From an uncultured Acidobacteriota bacterium (GTDB lineage: Bacteria; Acidobacteriota; Terriglobia; Terriglobales; Acidobacteriaceae), in NCBI GenBank assembly GCA_903851035.1, contig CAINND010000092.1:1-64000 (forward strand): a stretch of 64,000 nt of DNA, read 5' to 3'. Positions 50,103-58,738 of this stretch are shown piece by piece. How positions within the stretch are numbered: the first letter of the stretch is position 1; every line of letters starts with the position of its first letter. Below the pieces are notes generated by a model. It did no database searches, was not told where the DNA came from, and worked only from the letters and a program-made list of their open reading frames with translations. Position numbers and translations under genes: made by a program.

Positions 50103-51548
50103 ATGCGCACTCGCCCGGCATGGAAGATTCTGGCTGCATTTCTTCACCGTGCGGCTTTCTTGCCGGGCGCCGTACTGCTTGCCTGGCCTGCCATCTACAA
50201 CCGCTATCCTCTTCTGTTTCCGGATTCGATCAGCTATATCAACAGTGGAGCGCCGGTTGCACGCGCACTCTTCCTTCGCCAGCCATCAGACTATTATGGG
50301 ATGCGCTCGCTCCTCTACGCCCTGGGTATTGCGCCCTTTCATCCGGGCGGGAACCTTTGGCCGGTAATTGCCCTGCAGGCGGTTCTCATTGCATACGTCC
50401 TCTGGTTTGTGGTGCAGTCCTTTGCGCCGGGCCGTACCGCAGTTGTTTACTACGCCATCGTCATTCCCCTTGCACTGTTCACCGGGCTGGGATGGGTGGC
50501 GAGCATTGTGATGCCGGACGCTCTCGGCGCCTTGCTTTACCTGGTCATCTACCTGCTGGTCTTTGGATGGAAAAGCGGCGTTTGGGAAAGCGGCTCACGC
50601 TGGCAGCGGCTTGTTCTTATGGTGATCGCCTGGTGGGGAGCAACGGCGCATATTACCCACATCATGCTGGGCGCGGGACTGTGTCTATTTCTGCTGGCAG
50701 CGCTGCTTGTGACTCGCTCGGCGACCAAACAGCGGCTGCGCGGACTGGCTGTTTCGGCGGGCATCATTGTGGCCGCGATTTTGGCACACATGGCCGTGCA
50801 TGGCGTTCTTTATGGCAAACCTACGCTCAACGGCGAACGTCCAGCTTACCTCTCTGCCAGGCTGCTGGCCGACGGCACCGGCAGACAGTACTTGCGTGAA
50901 TACTGCCCGCAGGCAGGGCTTGCACTGTGCGACTATGTGCAGCATCTTCCCGAAAGCCCCGACGGCTTCCTTTGGGATGACGATGGGATATGGCAGACAG
51001 CCTCGCCGGAAAAGCAGGCGCTGATTTTGCGGCAGGAGACAGCATTTGCCCGCGGCGTCATACGCGCTTATCCCCGGCAGCAATTGGCAATTTCGGGCGC
51101 AGCATTTTGGAATCAGCTCCACAATTTCGACATCAACAACACTCCCAGCCCCTGGCTCTCCGAGGCCGTGGCGGCCTCCCTGCCCAGTCAGACGTACGCC
51201 TACGAACATAGCCGCCAAGCAGAGGGCACGCTGCCCAACGAGTTGCTCTCGACGATCCAGAATTGGACGGTTGGCTCCGCACTGGCACTGGCGGTGATTC
51301 TGGTGCCGTTTATCTGGAGGCGGCGCGCCGTAAGAATCGTTGGCTTGGCCGCCGTGGTTTTTCCCATCCTCGTGGCCAATGCGTTGATAACGGGCGTCCT
51401 CGCCGAGGTCGATGATCGCTATCAGGATCGCGTGATCTGGCTGCTGCCGTTCTTTGCCGGGATGGTAGTTGTTGAATTCATCAATCAGCGGAGATTCGCC
51501 CGGACGGCCACTAGCCTGCCGGCGCAGCTATCCGAAATCCAGCGATAA
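50103..51548 (+). CDS. Polytopic membrane protein, possibly a GT-C-type glycosyltransferase
   Basis: A 481-aa protein with about ten hydrophobic segments. After the first TM, the exposed loop contains YNRYPLLFPDSISYINSGAP, whose acidic residue after TM1 resembles the catalytic-loop position of GT-C enzymes. A large hydrophilic loop (about residues 250-390) with GIWQTASPEKQALILRQE follows, and a Trp/Arg-rich C-terminus. The start is ATG 50103, or GTG 50097 overlapping the upstream TGA. No family match is certain; the GT-C idea rests on topology, this loop and the GT2 neighbour. Confidence 0.5.
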   Translation: MRTRPAWKILAAFLHRAAFLPGAVLLAWPAIYNRYPLLFPDSISYINSGAPVARALFLRQPSDYYGMRSLLYALGIAPFHPGGNLWPVIALQAVLIAYVLWFVVQSFAPGRTAVVYYAIVIPLALFTGLGWVASIVMPDALGALLYLVIYLLVFGWKSGVWESGSRWQRLVLMVIAWWGATAHITHIMLGAGLCLFLLAALLVTRSATKQRLRGLAVSAGIIVAAILAHMAVHGVLYGKPTLNGERPAYLSARLLADGTGRQYLREYCPQAGLALCDYVQHLPESPDGFLWDDDGIWQTASPEKQALILRQETAFARGVIRAYPRQQLAISGAAFWNQLHNFDINNTPSPWLSEAVAASLPSQTYAYEHSRQAEGTLPNELLSTIQNWTVGSALALAVILVPFIWRRRAVRIVGLAAVVFPILVANALITGVLAEVDDRYQDRVIWLLPFFAGMVVVEFINQRRFARTATSLPAQLSEIQR

Positions 51549-51558
51549 CCTTGGCGCG

Positions 51559-51564
51559 TACAAT
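51559..51564 (+). promoter_or_regulatory. -10-like box TACAAT, possible leaderless start of prmC
   Basis: TACAAT ends 7 nt before GTG 51572 and no ribosome site is present. This would place the transcription start at or next to the GTG. Confidence 0.4.
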
Positions 51565-51571
51565 ACTCTCC

Positions 51572-52474
51572 GTGCAACTAAGGCAGGCATTACACGATGG
51601 GCTGGCCCGGCTGGAGGCCGCTCGGCTGGTTGGCGTGGACATTGACGCCGTGCGCCTCAGCGCCGAAGTGCTGCTCTTTCATGTGGCGCACTGCGACCGC
51701 GCCCATCTCTACGCGCATCCCGAGCGCGAACTGACGACGGATGAGCACCAGCAGTACGAGGCGCTCATCGCGCGCCGAGCCGCGGGCGAGCCTCTGCAAT
51801 ACATCACAGGGCATCAGGAGTTCTGGCGGATGGACTTCTGCGTCACTCCGGCCGTTCTGATTCCGCGCCCGGAAACCGAGCACCTTGTCGAGCAGACCTT
51901 GGTGCTGGCCCGCAAGTTTCATCCAGAGGCATTTGCAGATGGCGCGCGAGGGAAAAAATTGCAGGGAGACGCTCTGCGGCTGATTGATGTCGGCACCGGC
52001 TCGGGAGCCATCGCCGTCGCGCTGGCCTGTGAACTGCCCGGGGCCGAGGTGGCCGCCGTGGACCTGTCTCCTGAGGCACTAGACGTGGCCCGCCAGAACG
52101 CCCAGCGGCTGGGAGCCAGGGTGCAGTTCACGGTCAGCGATGTGCTGGAGGCCGTGCCCGAAGAGCCTACCTTCGACTTTGTGGTCAGCAACCCTCCCTA
52201 CGTCGGGCTGGACGAGGCGGACAAGGTGCAACAGGTGGTTCTGCAGAATGAGCCGCACCTAGCGCTCTTTGCCGGGGCGGAGGGGTTGGCCGTGATCCGA
52301 CGGCTGATTCCGCAGTCTCATGCGCGGCTGAAGCCCGGCGGCTGGCTGCTGATGGAGATTGGCTGGTCGCAGTCTGAGGCGGTGAAGGCGCTACTTGTGG
52401 GATGGCATAACATCCACGTCATCAACGACTTGGCCGGAGTTCCGCGCATCGTTGCCGCGCGAAAAACGTTGTAA
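51572..52474 (+). CDS. prmC: Peptide chain release factor N5-glutamine methyltransferase
   Basis: A 300-aa SAM methyltransferase that methylates the GGQ glutamine of release factors. The N-terminal helical domain has LSAEVLLFHVAHCDRAHLYA and GEPLQYITGHQEFW, then VLIPRPETEHLVEQ. The SAM site is IDVGTGSGAIAVALA, the catalytic motif NPPYV is in DFVVSNPPYVGL, and GGWLLMEIGW closes the fold. I prefer GTG 51572 because TACAAT lies 7 nt upstream; TTG 51551, 2 nt after the previous stop, is possible. Its target gene prfA lies 3.6 kb upstream. Confidence 0.93.
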   Translation: MQLRQALHDGLARLEAARLVGVDIDAVRLSAEVLLFHVAHCDRAHLYAHPERELTTDEHQQYEALIARRAAGEPLQYITGHQEFWRMDFCVTPAVLIPRPETEHLVEQTLVLARKFHPEAFADGARGKKLQGDALRLIDVGTGSGAIAVALACELPGAEVAAVDLSPEALDVARQNAQRLGARVQFTVSDVLEAVPEEPTFDFVVSNPPYVGLDEADKVQQVVLQNEPHLALFAGAEGLAVIRRLIPQSHARLKPGGWLLMEIGWSQSEAVKALLVGWHNIHVINDLAGVPRIVAARKTL

Positions 52475-52475
52475 T

Positions 52476-52955
52476 TTACAGATATCTTGCAGGAACTATT
52501 CGACTGACTCGTGAAAGCAGACCCTGTTCGTCATCGTGATAAGTCTTGCCTGCCACTATTGATCGCTTCCACCCAAAATCATATGCGTTTAGAGCGTGCT
52601 CATCGGTGAATGCAATGAAATCGTCAACTATGATGCAACCTACCTGCTTATCGCCGGGCCATTTCTCACGCAGCGAATTCAATGCGCTCATAAGCTCAAA
52701 TTCATTCCGATAGCCTGAGCGCTCCCTATATTTTGTCCAAATCTCATTGATGCTATGAACCTCATAACGAACAAATTTGGAAACACCTACAATCCTGTCG
52801 TCAGGAGAGTGCAATTTAAATAAGAACGGCTCACCAGGCTGAAGGCAGCGAAATAATCTACTGGTTGGCCTCCAGAAATTGAACTCACCATTCAGACCAC
52901 ATGTAGATACATAGCGGAACCAGTTGTTTTGGGTGACAGCAACATACATATTCAT
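52476..52955 (-). CDS. Stand-alone N-terminal domain of an HNH-endonuclease-type protein
   Basis: A 159-aa protein whose pattern (MYVAVTQNNWFRYVS, EFNFWRPTSRLFRCLQPGEP, FLFKLHSPDDRIVGVSKF, VGCIIVDDFIAF, SIVAGKTYHDDE) I recognise as the N-terminal module of certain putative HNH restriction endonucleases. In those proteins the HNH nuclease follows the GK-x-Y segment; here the protein ends about 20 residues later. It may be a truncated gene or a free DNA-reading module. It converges on prmC with 1 nt between stops and is AT-rich. The start is uncertain (ATG 52955 or 52949, or GTG 52991). Confidence 0.5.
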   Translation of the reverse strand: MNMYVAVTQNNWFRYVSTCGLNGEFNFWRPTSRLFRCLQPGEPFLFKLHSPDDRIVGVSKFVRYEVHSINEIWTKYRERSGYRNEFELMSALNSLREKWPGDKQVGCIIVDDFIAFTDEHALNAYDFGWKRSIVAGKTYHDDEQGLLSRVSRIVPARYL

Positions 52956-53184
52956 GATGGAAATTACCCGTGCCTGGCTGGCGTAAGTCACTGATCAAAA
53001 ACATAGTACTGCAAAGCACATTCCTGCGAGAGGATTAATCGAACTCGGCGGCTAATGCTACACTGCATCCCCCTCCCGGCTACCCATCCCCCTGCCTGCG
53101 GCTTACAATCGGATGTTGCCGCGCGCGGCCCGGATGGCAGCTTTCGTCCGGGAATTTCTATGCGACGCGGGGCGTTGAGGATTC

Positions 53185-53228
53185 ACCCAAGAAATACCCG
53201 AAGAATCACCCAGGGATTTACCCAAGGA
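53185..53228 (+). repeat. Four tandem ACCC-purine units upstream of asnS
   Basis: ACCC cores start at 53185, 53196, 53208 and 53220 (period 11-12), each followed by a purine run such as AAGAA, GAAGAA, AGGGA or AAGGA. The last unit supplies the asnS ribosome site. Confidence 0.55.
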
Positions 53229-53235
53229 AGCATTC

Positions 53236-54558
53236 ATGGCACCCATTACCACCATCGAACACCTCGGCCAGTTTGACGGCCAGGAGGTGACCCTGCGCGG
53301 CTGGCTCTACAACCTGCGCGAGAGCGGCAAACTGCTTTTCCCCATCTTTCGCGACGGCACCGGACAGGTGCAGGGCGTCATGTTCAAAAAGGCCGTCAGC
53401 GAGGAACTGTTTGAGAGCGTGAAGAGCCTGACGCAGGAGAGTTCGGTCATTGTGACCGGCAAAGTTCGGGCGGAAAAGCGCGCGCCGGGCGGCTTTGAGC
53501 TGGACCTGCTGAACGTGGAAGTTATGCAGCGCGTGCCGGAGGATTCGCCCTACCCGATCTCGCTGAAGGATCACGGCGTTGAATTCCTGATGGAGCATCG
53601 CCACCTGTGGCTGCGTTCGCCGCGCCAGGTGGCCATCCTGCGCATCCGCTCGGAGATTGAGCGCGCCATGCACGACTTTTTCTACGAGCATGACTTCACC
53701 CGGGCCGATCCACCAATTCTTACGCCGGCCGCCTGCGAAGGCACCAGCACTCTATTCCCCGTGGATTACTTCGACGACCAGGCCTACCTGACGCAGAGCG
53801 GACAGCTTTACATGGAAGCCGCCGCCATGGCCCTAGGCAAGGTGTACAGCTTCGGCCCCACCTTCCGCGCGGAGAAGAGCAAGACGCGCCGCCATTTGAC
53901 CGAGTTCTGGATGGTGGAGCCCGAGGTTGCCTACGCCACTCTGGAAGACATCATGAAGCTGGCTGAGGACTTCATCAGCTTTATCGTCGCCCGGGTGTTG
54001 GAGACGCGCCGCCACGAGCTGGGCGTACTGGGCCGCGACGTGGCGCTGCTGGAAAACATCAAGGCACCCTTCCCGCGGCTGAGCTACGACGAAGCGGCGG
54101 CCATGCTGAACGAAGGCTTTGCCAAGGGCGAGCTGGAAAATGCGTTCGAATATGGCAACGACTTCGGCTCGCCGGATGAGACCTACATTTCATCCAAGTT
54201 TGACCGCCCCGTGATGATTCATCGTTATCCTGCGGCAGTGAAGGCCTTTTACATGGAGCCCGACCCGAACGACCTGACGAAGGCTCTTTGCGTGGACGTG
54301 CTGGCCCCTGAAGGCTACGGCGAAGTCATCGGCGGCTCGCAGCGTATGGGCGACTACACAAAGCTGCTGGAGCGCATTCATCAGCACGAACTGCCGGAAG
54401 AAGCCTTCCAGTGGTATCTCGACCTGCGCAAGTTTGGCGGCGTTCCGCACTCCGGCTTTGGCATGGGCCTGGAGCGCGCCGTGGCCTGGATCTGCAAGCT
54501 GGATCACGTGCGGGAGACGATTCCGTTCCCGCGCATGCTGCACAAGATGTATCCGTAA
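53236..54558 (+). CDS. asnS: Asparaginyl-tRNA synthetase
   Basis: A 440-aa class IIb synthetase. The N-terminal OB anticodon-binding domain has [22 protein letters not shown]. Class II motifs: motif 1 in [20 protein letters not shown], motif 2 in [25 protein letters not shown], motif 3 in [24 protein letters not shown] with MVEPEVA distinguishes AsnRS from AspRS. AAGGAAG precedes the ATG. The gene is followed 95 nt later by an arginase gene. Confidence 0.95.
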   Translation: MAPITTIEHLGQFDGQEVTLRGWLYNLRESGKLLFPIFRDGTGQVQGVMFKKAVSEELFESVKSLTQESSVIVTGKVRAEKRAPGGFELDLLNVEVMQRVPEDSPYPISLKDHGVEFLMEHRHLWLRSPRQVAILRIRSEIERAMHDFFYEHDFTRADPPILTPAACEGTSTLFPVDYFDDQAYLTQSGQLYMEAAAMALGKVYSFGPTFRAEKSKTRRHLTEFWMVEPEVAYATLEDIMKLAEDFISFIVARVLETRRHELGVLGRDVALLENIKAPFPRLSYDEAAAMLNEGFAKGELENAFEYGNDFGSPDETYISSKFDRPVMIHRYPAAVKAFYMEPDPNDLTKALCVDVLAPEGYGEVIGGSQRMGDYTKLLERIHQHELPEEAFQWYLDLRKFGGVPHSGFGMGLERAVAWICKLDHVRETIPFPRMLHKMYP

Positions 54559-54653
54559 ACTTCTCGCAATCGGGCGGAGCGGCCGCGCGCTGCTTCGCCC
54601 GGTGGCAAACAAACACCGTCGTTCGTATCATTGCAAGGCGAAAGGCGCGTGCC

Positions 54654-55655
54654 ATGACCGTGCGCGACGAAACAGGCAACAAAACAGGCAGCAAAATGGA
54701 TTCCCCTATGGTCAGCATTCCCGCATCGTTTCCCGACATCATCAAGAAGCAGATTCGTCTCATTGGCGTGCCGCTCGATTTGGGCCAGCAGCGCCGCGGC
54801 GTGGACATGGGCCCTTCGGCCGTGCGCGTCGCCGGGCTGGAGGCCAAGCTCGAATCGCTGGGCCACCAGGTGGAAGACGCCGGCAACATCAACGTCACCC
54901 TGCCGGAGCAGAAGAACTTTGGCGATCCCCACGCGCGCTATTTGAAGGAGATCACCGCCACCTGCAAAAAGCTGGCGGAAGAGACCTTGAAGACGCTGGG
55001 CGAAAACAAAGTTCCGCTCACCATCGGCGGCGACCACTCCATCGCCGCAGGCAGCGTCAGCGGCGTGGCCGAGCACTATCACCGGCTGGGACAGCACGTC
55101 GGACTGATCTGGATTGACGCGCACGCCGACATCAATTCTCCCGGCACCTCGCCCAGCGGCAACGTACACGGCATGCCCCTGGGCGCGCTGATGGGCCTGG
55201 GCGGGCTCGACTCGCTGGCGCATCTCTACGACTGGATGCCCAAGGTGCGTCCGGAAAACTGCGTGCTGGTTGGCATCCGCGACGTGGACATGGCGGAGAA
55301 GGAAAACATTCGCAAGTCCGGCATCGAATTCTTCACCATGCGCGACATTGACGAGCGTGGCATGCGCACCGTGATGGAAGAAGCACTGCGCATGGCCGGC
55401 CGCGGAACCGTGGGATATCACATCAGCCTGGACATGGATTGGGTGGACCCCGAAGACGCTCCCGGCGTAGGCACCCGCGTGCCCGGCGGAGCCACCTATC
55501 GCGAGGCGCACCTGGCCATGGAGATAATCGCCGACCACGGACGCATGACCAGCATGGACATCGTCGAAGTGAATCCGGTGATTGACGAGTACAACCGCAC
55601 CGCCGAGCTTGCGGTGGAGCTGGCCAGCTCGGCCTTCGGCAAGAAAATTCTGTAA
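54654..55655 (+). CDS. rocF: Arginase / agmatinase-family hydrolase, most like arginase
   Basis: A 333-aa binuclear manganese enzyme hydrolysing arginine to ornithine and urea. Metal ligands: TIGGDHSIAAGSVSG, WIDAHADINSPGTSPSGNVHGMPL and SLDMDWVDPEDAPGVGTRV (usual SFDVDGLDP), with SMDIVEVNPVIDE near the end. The NVHGMPL pattern favours arginase over agmatinase. ATG 54654 has AAAGG upstream; ATG 54693 is an alternative that would remove a polar extension. It is followed 18 nt later by a DinB-like gene. Confidence 0.88.
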   Translation: MTVRDETGNKTGSKMDSPMVSIPASFPDIIKKQIRLIGVPLDLGQQRRGVDMGPSAVRVAGLEAKLESLGHQVEDAGNINVTLPEQKNFGDPHARYLKEITATCKKLAEETLKTLGENKVPLTIGGDHSIAAGSVSGVAEHYHRLGQHVGLIWIDAHADINSPGTSPSGNVHGMPLGALMGLGGLDSLAHLYDWMPKVRPENCVLVGIRDVDMAEKENIRKSGIEFFTMRDIDERGMRTVMEEALRMAGRGTVGYHISLDMDWVDPEDAPGVGTRVPGGATYREAHLAMEIIADHGRMTSMDIVEVNPVIDEYNRTAELAVELASSAFGKKIL

Positions 55656-55673
55656 GCGTTACGGAGCATTGCC

Positions 55674-56141
55674 ATGGACGAAAAACGCGCGCTGCTGCGT
55701 CACCTGATTGCCACCATCGCCTATCGCACCACGCGCGCCGTCAGCGATGCGCCGGAGGACTTTGGCGGCTTTGATTTTGCCGGGCGCACGCCGGTGGAGA
55801 TACTGGCGCACATGGGCGACCTCTTCGACTGGTCGCTGACCATTGCCGAAGGGAAGTCTGCATGGCACACCTCCGCGCCGCTTACTTGGCCGGAAGAACA
55901 GCGCAGATTTTTCGCCGCGCTTGCAAAGTTCGACGCCTTTCTCGAATCCGATGTGCCCATGCACGCGGAGATCGATCGGCTGGTGCAGGGGCCGGTGGGA
56001 GACGCGCTGACCCACATTGGGCAACTGGCCATGCTGCGGCGCATTTTCGGCAATCCAACGCTGCGGGAGAACTTTTACATCGCGCCGGTGGTGGTGGGGC
56101 GCGTGGGAGCCGAACAGTCCATGCCGGAGAAGAAGAAATAG
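55674..56141 (+). CDS. DinB-like superfamily protein
   Basis: A 155-aa predicted four-helix bundle. Metal-type histidines are in VEILAHMGDLFDWSL and DALTHIGQLAMLRRIFG, the arrangement typical of DinB/YfiT proteins. The substrate is unknown. It lies 18 nt after the arginase gene and is probably co-transcribed. It is distinct in sequence from the DinB-like protein at 30994-31488. Confidence 0.7.
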   Translation: MDEKRALLRHLIATIAYRTTRAVSDAPEDFGGFDFAGRTPVEILAHMGDLFDWSLTIAEGKSAWHTSAPLTWPEEQRRFFAALAKFDAFLESDVPMHAEIDRLVQGPVGDALTHIGQLAMLRRIFGNPTLRENFYIAPVVVGRVGAEQSMPEKKK

Positions 56142-56212
56142 GCTTGGCCAGGCTGGTGTCCGCGAAACAAGCTCTGCCCGGCGCTGCCTGGGTGGGGCTT
56201 TTCTTAATATTT

Positions 56213-56260
56213 CAAGGCAAATTCGGGTAATGCAAGGCAAATACGGGCCGGAGCCGTGCG
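56213..56260 (+). repeat. Direct repeat and GC hairpin upstream of ddl
   Basis: CAAGGCAAATTCGGG (56213-56227) recurs with one change at 56233-56247, period 20. The second unit runs into GGCCGGAGCCGTGC, matching the purL-purF intergenic element at 27373-27400. Confidence 0.5.
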
Positions 56261-56305
56261 CGACGCCGCGCTGATATAAACTGTTAACAGAGGGAATTTC
56301 ACTTC

Positions 56306-57529
56306 ATGCCATCCAAGAAGCTCCGTGTCGGTGTTCTTTTTGGCGGTCGCAGCGGCGAACACGAAGTTTCGCTGCTCTCCGCCGCCTCGGTCATGCAGGC
56401 CATGGACCCCACCAAGTATGAGGTTGTGCCCATCGGCATCACCAAGCAGGGCGTGTGGGTTACGGGCGCGCAGGCCGAAAAGTTGCTGCACGGCGAAAGC
56501 GCCGCATCGAAGAACAAGGCCGCTAGGGCTGCCGCTAAATCGGCGGCCAAGGGATCACCAAAAACGGAGGCCAAGACCACGGCCAAGCCGGGCACGGCGC
56601 GCCTTACGGCCGGTGAGCTGACCTTTGCTCCGCCTTCACCCAACGAGCATGGATTTACTCCCTTTGCCGCGCCGCGCTCTGCCGCCGCGGGCGCCATTGC
56701 CGTGGACGTGATCTTCCCCGTGCTGCACGGCACCTTTGGCGAAGATGGCACCATCCAGGGACTGCTCGAACTGGCCGACATTCCATATATAGGCAGCGGC
56801 GTGCTGGGCAGCGCGGCGGGCATGGACAAGGACATCATGAAGCGGCTCTTTGCCGACTCGCGCCTGCCGCTGGTCAAACACGTTACCGTCTCTCGCGCGC
56901 AGTGGGAGCGGCAGCCCAAGCAGGTGCAGAAGGATGTGGAGTCGGCGCTGAAGTATCCCGTGTTTGTGAAGCCGGCGAACCTGGGCAGTTCGGTGGGCAT
57001 CAGCAAGGCGCACGACGCCAGCGAGCTGCCGGCGGCCATCAACGAGGCGGCGCTCTACGACCGCAAGATCGTCATCGAGCAGGGCGTGGGCGGCAAGCGC
57101 TACAAGGCGCGTGAGATTGAATGCAGCGTGCTGGGCAACGACGATCCGGTGGCCAGCATCTGCGGTGAGATTGTGCCGGCCAAAGAGTTTTACGACTACG
57201 ACGCCAAGTACAACAACTCGGCCAGCGAGCTGCTGATTCCCGCGCGTTTGGACCACACGCAGAGCCGCCAGGTGCAGGAGATGGCCATCCGCGCCTTCCA
57301 GAGCGTGGAGTGCCGCGGCCTGGCCCGCGTGGACTTCCTGATGGACCCGTTGACCGGGCACTTTTACCTGAATGAAGTGAACACCATGCCGGGCTTCACC
57401 AGCATCAGCATGTATCCCAAGCTGTGGGCGGCCAGCGGCCTGGAATACCCCGCGCTGATTGATAAGCTGATCGAGCTGGCGCTGGAGCGCCACATGGACA
57501 AAAAGCGCAACAAGTACAGCAAAGACTAG
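56306..57529 (+). CDS. ddl: D-alanine--D-alanine ligase
   Basis: A 407-aa ATP-grasp ligase making the D-Ala-D-Ala dipeptide of peptidoglycan. Motifs: [81 protein letters not shown] and [19 protein letters not shown]. The YDYDAKY loop indicates D-Ala, not D-lactate, specificity. An Ala/Lys-rich low-complexity insertion (about residues 63-100) is unusual. There is no strong ribosome site (AGAGGGAATTTCACTTC). Confidence 0.95.
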   Translation: MPSKKLRVGVLFGGRSGEHEVSLLSAASVMQAMDPTKYEVVPIGITKQGVWVTGAQAEKLLHGESAASKNKAARAAAKSAAKGSPKTEAKTTAKPGTARLTAGELTFAPPSPNEHGFTPFAAPRSAAAGAIAVDVIFPVLHGTFGEDGTIQGLLELADIPYIGSGVLGSAAGMDKDIMKRLFADSRLPLVKHVTVSRAQWERQPKQVQKDVESALKYPVFVKPANLGSSVGISKAHDASELPAAINEAALYDRKIVIEQGVGGKRYKAREIECSVLGNDDPVASICGEIVPAKEFYDYDAKYNNSASELLIPARLDHTQSRQVQEMAIRAFQSVECRGLARVDFLMDPLTGHFYLNEVNTMPGFTSISMYPKLWAASGLEYPALIDKLIELALERHMDKKRNKYSKD

Positions 57530-57661
57530 CCCAGCATTGCCAAATATTTCAGCCGGTAGCCGCCGAAGGTTAATTTTTCCTTCGGCTTGCCGTGCTGCCT
57601 TCCCCGCGGCCCGGCCTTTGCAGTATGTTGACAGGGAACATAAAGGGATGGACGGGCGCCT

Positions 57662-58726
57662 ATGAATCCAAAATATCGCGTCTTCGCCATGCTGGGAGTG
57701 GTCTTCCTGCTCTCGCTGGCCTTTTACTTCTACTCCACGCGCGGCACCGGCGAGCAGGTGCTGATTGGCACGGTGGACGCCAATCAGGTCATCGTGAGCA
57801 GCAAGGTGGCCGGGCGCATTGAAAAGCTGCTGGTGGACGAAGGCCAGCGGGTAAAGGCCGGCGACCTGATTGCACAGATCGACAGCCAGGACCTGGCTGC
57901 CGAGCGCGACAGCGCGCGGGCAACCATGGAGAGCTTACAGTCGCAGGTGCGGCAGAGCGGAGAGACCTCGGCCAGCACCAGCGGCGAAACCGACGCGCAG
58001 GTAAAGAACGCCAGTGCCGCGCTGGCCAGCGCCCGGGCAACACTGGAAGAGAGCGAGGCCAACCTGCGCCAGCAGCAGTTGGATACTCCGCGCACCGTGA
58101 CCCTGGCGAATGAAGGCGTGGCCAGCCAGCAGGATCGCGACCACGCCGTGCAGACGCTGGCGGCCTTGGAGGCTCGAGTGAAGGCCAACCGCGAGCAGGT
58201 GGCAGCCGCGCAGGCCACGCTGAACACCATGCGCGCGCGACTGAATCAGGCGGCGGCGGCGCGCAGTAACGTGGCCGTGAACCGTGGGCAGATGATCTCC
58301 GCGCAGGCCAAGCTCGATGAGGCCGAAGTGAGGCTGGGTTACACGCGCATCGTTGCGCCGGTCACCGGAACGGTCAGCGTGAGGGCCGCGCGCCAGGGCG
58401 AAGTGGTCAGCGTGGGCACGCCCATTGTGACCCTGGTGGACCTGACGCAAACCTGGGTGTACGCCTCCATCCCGGAGACGCAGGAGCAGTACGTCAAGCT
58501 GGATGACGTGCTGGACGTGCGCATGCCCGGCGGTGAAAAAGTGAAGGGCAAGGTCATCGCCAAGGCCACAGAGACCGACTTTGCCACGCAGCGCGACTTC
58601 AGCCGCAGCAAGCGCGACATCCGTACCGTACGCCTGAAATTCCTGATTGATAATCCGCGTGAAACCTATGTTCCCGGCATGACCGCCGAAGTCCTGCTGC
58701 CGAAGAGTGTAGCGGGCAGCCGCTAG
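57662..58726 (+). CDS. HlyD/EmrA-type membrane fusion protein
   Basis: A 354-aa periplasmic adaptor anchored by one N-terminal TM helix (VFAMLGVVFLLSLAFYFYS). A biotin/lipoyl-like half domain (VIVSSKVAGRIEKLLVDEGQRVKAGDLIAQID), a long coiled-coil hairpin (about residues 80-215), the second half (LGYTRIVAPVTGTVSVRAARQGEVVSVGTPIVTLVD) and a beta-barrel domain follow. It is 12 nt upstream of an ABC ATPase gene, so it is the adaptor of a tripartite exporter. Confidence 0.88.
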   Translation: MNPKYRVFAMLGVVFLLSLAFYFYSTRGTGEQVLIGTVDANQVIVSSKVAGRIEKLLVDEGQRVKAGDLIAQIDSQDLAAERDSARATMESLQSQVRQSGETSASTSGETDAQVKNASAALASARATLEESEANLRQQQLDTPRTVTLANEGVASQQDRDHAVQTLAALEARVKANREQVAAAQATLNTMRARLNQAAAARSNVAVNRGQMISAQAKLDEAEVRLGYTRIVAPVTGTVSVRAARQGEVVSVGTPIVTLVDLTQTWVYASIPETQEQYVKLDDVLDVRMPGGEKVKGKVIAKATETDFATQRDFSRSKRDIRTVRLKFLIDNPRETYVPGMTAEVLLPKSVAGSR

Positions 58727-58738
58727 GAGCGCGGGCCG

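Noticed and set aside
57562-57586. Hairpin GCCGAAGG/CCTTCGGC after ddl as a terminator
   Set aside because: The stem is good, but T residues are in the loop and none follow it, so it is not an intrinsic terminator by the usual rule.
57628-57633. TTGACA upstream of the HlyD gene as a promoter
   Set aside because: It lies only 28 nt before the ATG with no -10 box at the right distance that would leave a leader.
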